Shown piece by piece: positions 6,972 through 10,239 of a DNA stretch of 10,239 nt. Position numbers and translations under genes: made by a program. The notes under the pieces were generated by a model that had not been told where the DNA came from, made no database searches, and saw only the letters and a list, made by a program, of their open reading frames with translations. This stretch comes from Anaerolineales bacterium UBA6668 (GTDB lineage: Bacteria > Chloroflexota > Anaerolineae > Anaerolineales > UBA6668): the NCBI GenBank assembly GCA_002455215.1, contig DKKK01000021.1, forward strand, positions 10,724 to 20,962, given 5' to 3'. The stretch's first letter is position 1; every line of letters begins with the position of its first letter.

Positions 6972-6997
6972 CCCAAACGACAAGCAGTGCTTTTGGG
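6972..6997 (+). promoter_or_regulatory. 5' leader hairpin of the giant membrane protein gene
   Basis: CCCAAA (6972-6977) pairs with TTTGGG (6992-6997) across a 14-base loop, close to the predicted transcript start. An alternative smaller pairing, AGC/GCT, exists inside the loop. No T tract follows, so unlike the lepA hairpin it should not terminate; it may protect the 5' end or bind a regulator. Confidence 0.4.
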
Positions 6998-7010
6998 TAA
7001 ATGAATTTGT

Positions 7011-7014
7011 AAGG
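7011..7014 (+). promoter_or_regulatory. Ribosome binding site for the gene at 7024
   Basis: AAGG lies nine bases before ATG7024 and supports that start over downstream codons. It is a partial match to the Shine-Dalgarno consensus. Confidence 0.5.
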
Positions 7015-7023
7015 TAAAGATTT

Positions 7024-10000
7024 ATGAGCGAAAACGAGTTGAGCGAAAGCGCACCAACCACAACTGAACCAGTGCAAGACAACCTAGTGAACAATGCACC
7101 AGACACGCTTGCTGATGAGCCTGATGTGTTGGCAAAACTGCCGGCAGAATTGTCGGTGGAATTAGCGACAGATACCGACACCGTTGTTGAATCAACCGCG
7201 CTCATGCCACAGCCAGCGCCCCGCTTCTCCATCAATTGGCGGTCACCCAAACCCCAATGGTATTGGCTCTGGCTAGCTCTAGTTATGCTAGTTGCGGGCT
7301 TTTTTCGCTTTTCCGGGCTAAATCTAAATGAAGACTTTAGCTTATTCGGGTTGAATTGGGACCAAAGCACCCACAATCACCCGGATGAGCGTTTCTTAAC
7401 GATGGTGACTTCGGCAATTCAAATCCCCGGCGATTTTGGCACGTTCATAGATACAAAAACATCTCCGCTCAGCCCGTATAACCGCGGCTACGGCTTTTAT
7501 GTTTATGGCACGGCTCCCATATTTATCACGCGGTGCGTGGGTGAAGCCTTCCAAGCCATTAATCCGGATCCACGCACTCCCGCCGAGCCTGCGCCCGGTC
7601 AGCCGAGAGTAGAAGCCTGCCGCGGCTTCACTTCTTGGCTGGTGAAATTACCGGGAATGGGGTATTCGATTGGGCAAAATAGCGATGGCTCCAGAACAGA
7701 AAGGCTTGGGCTGATTAGCGGGCTGGTTGGCACAAGAGAACAACCGGGCTTTTTCTACCGCTTTGGTACAGGCTATGACGAAATCACCTACGTGGGACGT
7801 TTCTTATCTGCCTGCTTTGACCTGACCTCCGTTTTGCTCATTTTTTTGATTGGCAAACGGGCATTTAATTGGCGCGTAGGCGTGCTTGCCGCCTTTTTTG
7901 CCGCCTGTGCCCCCGCACTCATCCAACAAGCAAAGTTCTACACGGTAGATAGTTTCGCCAATCTTTTTGTTACCTCGGCAATCTTATGGGCTGTCTCTGC
8001 CATGCGCACGCCAAAACTTCGCTATTTCGTGCTGTTTGGCATCTCGCTTGGCTTGTCTATGGCATCCAAAATCAATACGCTCTTTTTAGCATTTGTGTTG
8101 ATGGCAGTAGTGGGCATCCACATCCAACAAGCCAGTTCGCTGAAATTTGGCTTATCGGCACGCTTATTCCACCAACTGCCTGCTCAATGGCAGGAAATTA
8201 TCCAAAAAATATATCGGCGAACGGCGAGCTGGGTTTGGCTGTTTGTCGCATTGTCTGTTGCTGGTTTGTTGACCATTCTGGTATTTCGCATCATGCAACC
8301 CTACGCTTTTGATGGCTTAGGGCTAAATCAGCAGTGGCTGGACAATATGAGCGAAGTTCAACGCATGATGGTGGGAGATGTCAACTTCCCACCGGATGTG
8401 CAGTGGGCAAACCGCCCCGCCTACATCTTCCCACTGGAAAATATGCTCCGCTGGGGGATGGGCATGGCAATGGGGGTGACTGTTTGGGTGGCAGTAGTCG
8501 TTGCTATTGTGGCGCTTTTCCGCGTCCCCAATTGGAAACCGCTGGTTGTACCGGTCTTTTGGACAGTCATTTACTTTGGCTACTTGGGGCAACAATGGGT
8601 AAAGCCGATGCGTTATTTCCTGCCGGTCTACCCGACTCTCGTCGTATTAGGAGCTTGGTTGCTGACTTCCTTATGGGATTTATCCGGCAAAAAACGGCAA
8701 ACGGATGAGATGAGTGAAACCCCACCCGATGAGACCTCCTTGTTTAATTGGCGACAGCGCTTGACATCCATTTTGGGTTGGGTTAGCAATGCTTGGTTGG
8801 ATATACCGACTTTGGCACGTCAAGTATTGACCGGAAGCCTACTAGGTGGTGTGGTGATAGCCAGCTTTGTCTGGGCATTTGCTTTCCATAATATTTACCG
8901 CCAACCCCTGAGCCGCGTACAAGGTTCGCGCTGGATCTACGAAAACATCGGCGCACCCATCAATTTGCAATATCTCACTGAAGCTGGTGAGATTCGCAAT
9001 CGAGCGCTGTCAGTCCCGTATAACTTTCGTGTTGGTGCGGATGGCGCACAGGTTCGCAACTCTGCCGACTACGAAATTGTGGATCCAATGCCCATTACCG
9101 AGAACACGTTGGTTATTGGCTTTGGGCTCAATAAACCTATAACCGTTACCGGCGTCTATATCCCCTTCCTGGGCGACCCACAAATGGATGCAGATGCGGA
9201 AAGCATCGAAGTGAGAATTGCCCGCTTTCCGGATGGCACGGAAACACTCAGTACCGTAACCATCAACCAAGATTTGGCGCAAGCAGGTATTGCGCGTGGG
9301 CAAGCCTATACTGTCCCGCTAGAACAGCCCATTCAATTGGATGCGGCAAATTATTATGTGCTGGTTCGCGCTTTGACCGGCACAGCCACCATTGATTGGT
9401 ATCGCTTGGCAAATGAAGGGGCATGGGATGACCCTGTTCCAATGCGGATGGACGGCTATGACCCGTTTGGCGGCTTATATCGCGGTTTAGAGATGGAAAT
9501 GGTGTGGGATGATAACCCAGCCAAAGTCAACCGCATGGCAACCGTGCTGGCAGAAAGTGACTACTTAGTCATTTCTTCAAATCGTTTCTACGATTCTCAA
9601 TCACGCATACCCACTCGCTGGCCCTTCACCATCGCCTATTATCAAGCATTATTTTCGGGCGAGTTGGGCATGGAATTGGTGCAAGAGTATGAAATTGGAC
9701 CGCAAATTGGCAACTTCCGCATTTCTGACCAAGCCAGCGAAGAACCCTTCACCGTGTATGACCACCCGAAAGTGTGGATATTCCGCCGTACCGAGAATTT
9801 TACCCCCGAACGATTGCAAACGATTGCCGATGGAATTGATTTTACCCAAGTTGCCTCCGGGCTCTCGGCAAAGGAGTACACCAAACAACTCTCCGGAAAA
9901 AATCTCACCCTCATGCTCCCCGAAGAACGCTTGACACAACAGCAAACTGGGGGCACCTGGTCCGAATTGTTCCAGAGTAATAGCTTGCTTAATCGTAACC

Positions 10001-10239
10001 AATTCCTGGGCACACTGGCTTGGTGGTTGTTTGCCGTGCTATTGGGTTTGGCGGCTTTCCCCTTGTCATTTACCGTTTTGCATGGACTACCTGAAAAAGG
10101 CTACGCTGTCAGCAAGATGCTCGGCTTAATTGTATTGGCATGGAGTAGCTGGTTGTTGGCGAGTGTGCCGCTCTTGCCATTTACTCGCTTAACCTTGTGG
10201 TTTGTATTTTTACTGTTGTTGGCAATCTCCGGATGCTTG
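7024..10239 (+). CDS. Giant membrane protein: GT39-like GT-C glycosyltransferase fused to DUF2298 (Chlor_Arch_YYY), C-terminus outside the window
   Basis: The frame is open for 1072 codons to the window edge with no stop. Residues 1-66 are a cytoplasmic tail rich in Glu, Asp, Thr and Pro. The first membrane helix is near 79-96. A loop follows with WDQSTHNHPDERF (Asp113; His119-Phe124), matching the acidic first-loop signature of GT39-like GT-C enzymes, which use lipid-phosphate sugars outside the membrane. Further family marks are FYTVDSFANLF (305-315), SMASKIN (345-351) and RYFLPVYP (530-537). After a helix near 603-622, residues about 630-990 form a large extracytoplasmic region with SRWIYENIGAP (635-645), a beta-rich stretch (about 690-790) resembling a carbohydrate-binding fold, and FTVYDHPKVWIF (909-920). 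From about 996 new helices begin, with LPEKGYAVSK near 1023, matching the start of DUF2298. Acceptor and sugar are unknown; relatives are typically over 1500 residues long. Confidence 0.88.
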   Translation, partial: MSENELSESAPTTTEPVQDNLVNNAPDTLADEPDVLAKLPAELSVELATDTDTVVESTALMPQPAPRFSINWRSPKPQWYWLWLALVMLVAGFFRFSGLNLNEDFSLFGLNWDQSTHNHPDERFLTMVTSAIQIPGDFGTFIDTKTSPLSPYNRGYGFYVYGTAPIFITRCVGEAFQAINPDPRTPAEPAPGQPRVEACRGFTSWLVKLPGMGYSIGQNSDGSRTERLGLISGLVGTREQPGFFYRFGTGYDEITYVGRFLSACFDLTSVLLIFLIGKRAFNWRVGVLAAFFAACAPALIQQAKFYTVDSFANLFVTSAILWAVSAMRTPKLRYFVLFGISLGLSMASKINTLFLAFVLMAVVGIHIQQASSLKFGLSARLFHQLPAQWQEIIQKIYRRTASWVWLFVALSVAGLLTILVFRIMQPYAFDGLGLNQQWLDNMSEVQRMMVGDVNFPPDVQWANRPAYIFPLENMLRWGMGMAMGVTVWVAVVVAIVALFRVPNWKPLVVPVFWTVIYFGYLGQQWVKPMRYFLPVYPTLVVLGAWLLTSLWDLSGKKRQTDEMSETPPDETSLFNWRQRLTSILGWVSNAWLDIPTLARQVLTGSLLGGVVIASFVWAFAFHNIYRQPLSRVQGSRWIYENIGAPINLQYLTEAGEIRNRALSVPYNFRVGADGAQVRNSADYEIVDPMPITENTLVIGFGLNKPITVTGVYIPFLGDPQMDADAESIEVRIARFPDGTETLSTVTINQDLAQAGIARGQAYTVPLEQPIQLDAANYYVLVRALTGTATIDWYRLANEGAWDDPVPMRMDGYDPFGGLYRGLEMEMVWDDNPAKVNRMATVLAESDYLVISSNRFYDSQSRIPTRWPFTIAYYQALFSGELGMELVQEYEIGPQIGNFRISDQASEEPFTVYDHPKVWIFRRTENFTPERLQTIADGIDFTQVASGLSAKEYTKQLSGKNLTLMLPEERLTQQQTGGTWSELFQSNSLLNRNQFLGTLAWWLFAVLLGLAAFPLSFTVLHGLPEKGYAVSKMLGLIVLAWSSWLLASVPLLPFTRLTLWFVFLLLLAISGCL

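Larger units (their letters stand above)
6638..7023. other. Intergenic region between the glycosyltransferase and the giant membrane protein gene
   Basis: This 386-base gap holds two terminator candidates, then the promoter, leader hairpin and ribosome binding site of the next gene, all listed separately. The stretch 6681-6808 has no credible reading frame. It contains TATAAC at 6680-6685 and a small GTGC/GCAC inverted repeat near 6702-6717, which could belong to a short untranslated RNA ending at the terminator near 6840, but nothing proves one. Confidence 0.5.

Noticed and set aside
6918..7376. 152-residue minus-strand open frame across the start of the giant gene
   Set aside because: It is Ser/Thr-rich out-of-frame reading of the acidic N-terminal tail; the plus-strand frame has clear family motifs.
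9642..10013. Two overlapping minus-strand frames of about 120 residues
   Set aside because: Both are antisense shadows of the giant gene and show no recognisable domain.

Overview
The window looks like a chromosomal segment of a bacterium of the Chloroflexota (probably Anaerolineae-like). This assignment is an inference from gene content. The main pointer is the giant membrane protein at the right end, which joins a GT39-like region to a DUF2298 (Chlor_Arch_YYY) domain, a combination I associate with Chloroflexota and some archaea. Protein similarity was judged by eye; no search was run.

Layout, left to right. (1) 1-1592, plus strand: the C-terminal end of an aldehyde dehydrogenase resembling succinate-semialdehyde dehydrogenase, overlapped by a gene for a Memo-family protein (AmmeMemoRadiSam system protein B). 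(2) 1656-2237, minus strand: an AT-rich gene for a small unknown membrane protein, converging with the Memo gene. (3) 2238-2577: a 340-base gap with a TATAAT promoter, a perfect dyad and a leader hairpin with a T-rich tail. (4) 2578-6637, plus strand: lepA (EF4), a flippase-like membrane protein overlapping lepA by ATGA, then a GT4-type glycosyltransferase. (5) 6638-7023: a gap with one weak and one good intrinsic terminator, then a second TATAAT promoter closely resembling the lepA one, a leader hairpin and a ribosome binding site. (6) 7024-10239 and beyond: the GT39-like/DUF2298 membrane protein, cut by the window edge.

The right half reads as an envelope glycosylation neighbourhood. A cytoplasmic glycosyltransferase could build a lipid-linked or nucleotide-sugar-derived product, the flippase-like protein could move or scaffold lipid-linked material, and the giant GT-C protein could transfer sugar on the outer face of the membrane. 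DUF2298 has no established biochemical function that I know of, so this is the best candidate for an undescribed system here. The recurring promoter and leader architecture at lepA and at the giant gene suggests related regulation. No tRNA, rRNA, CRISPR array, insertion sequence or phage gene was seen.
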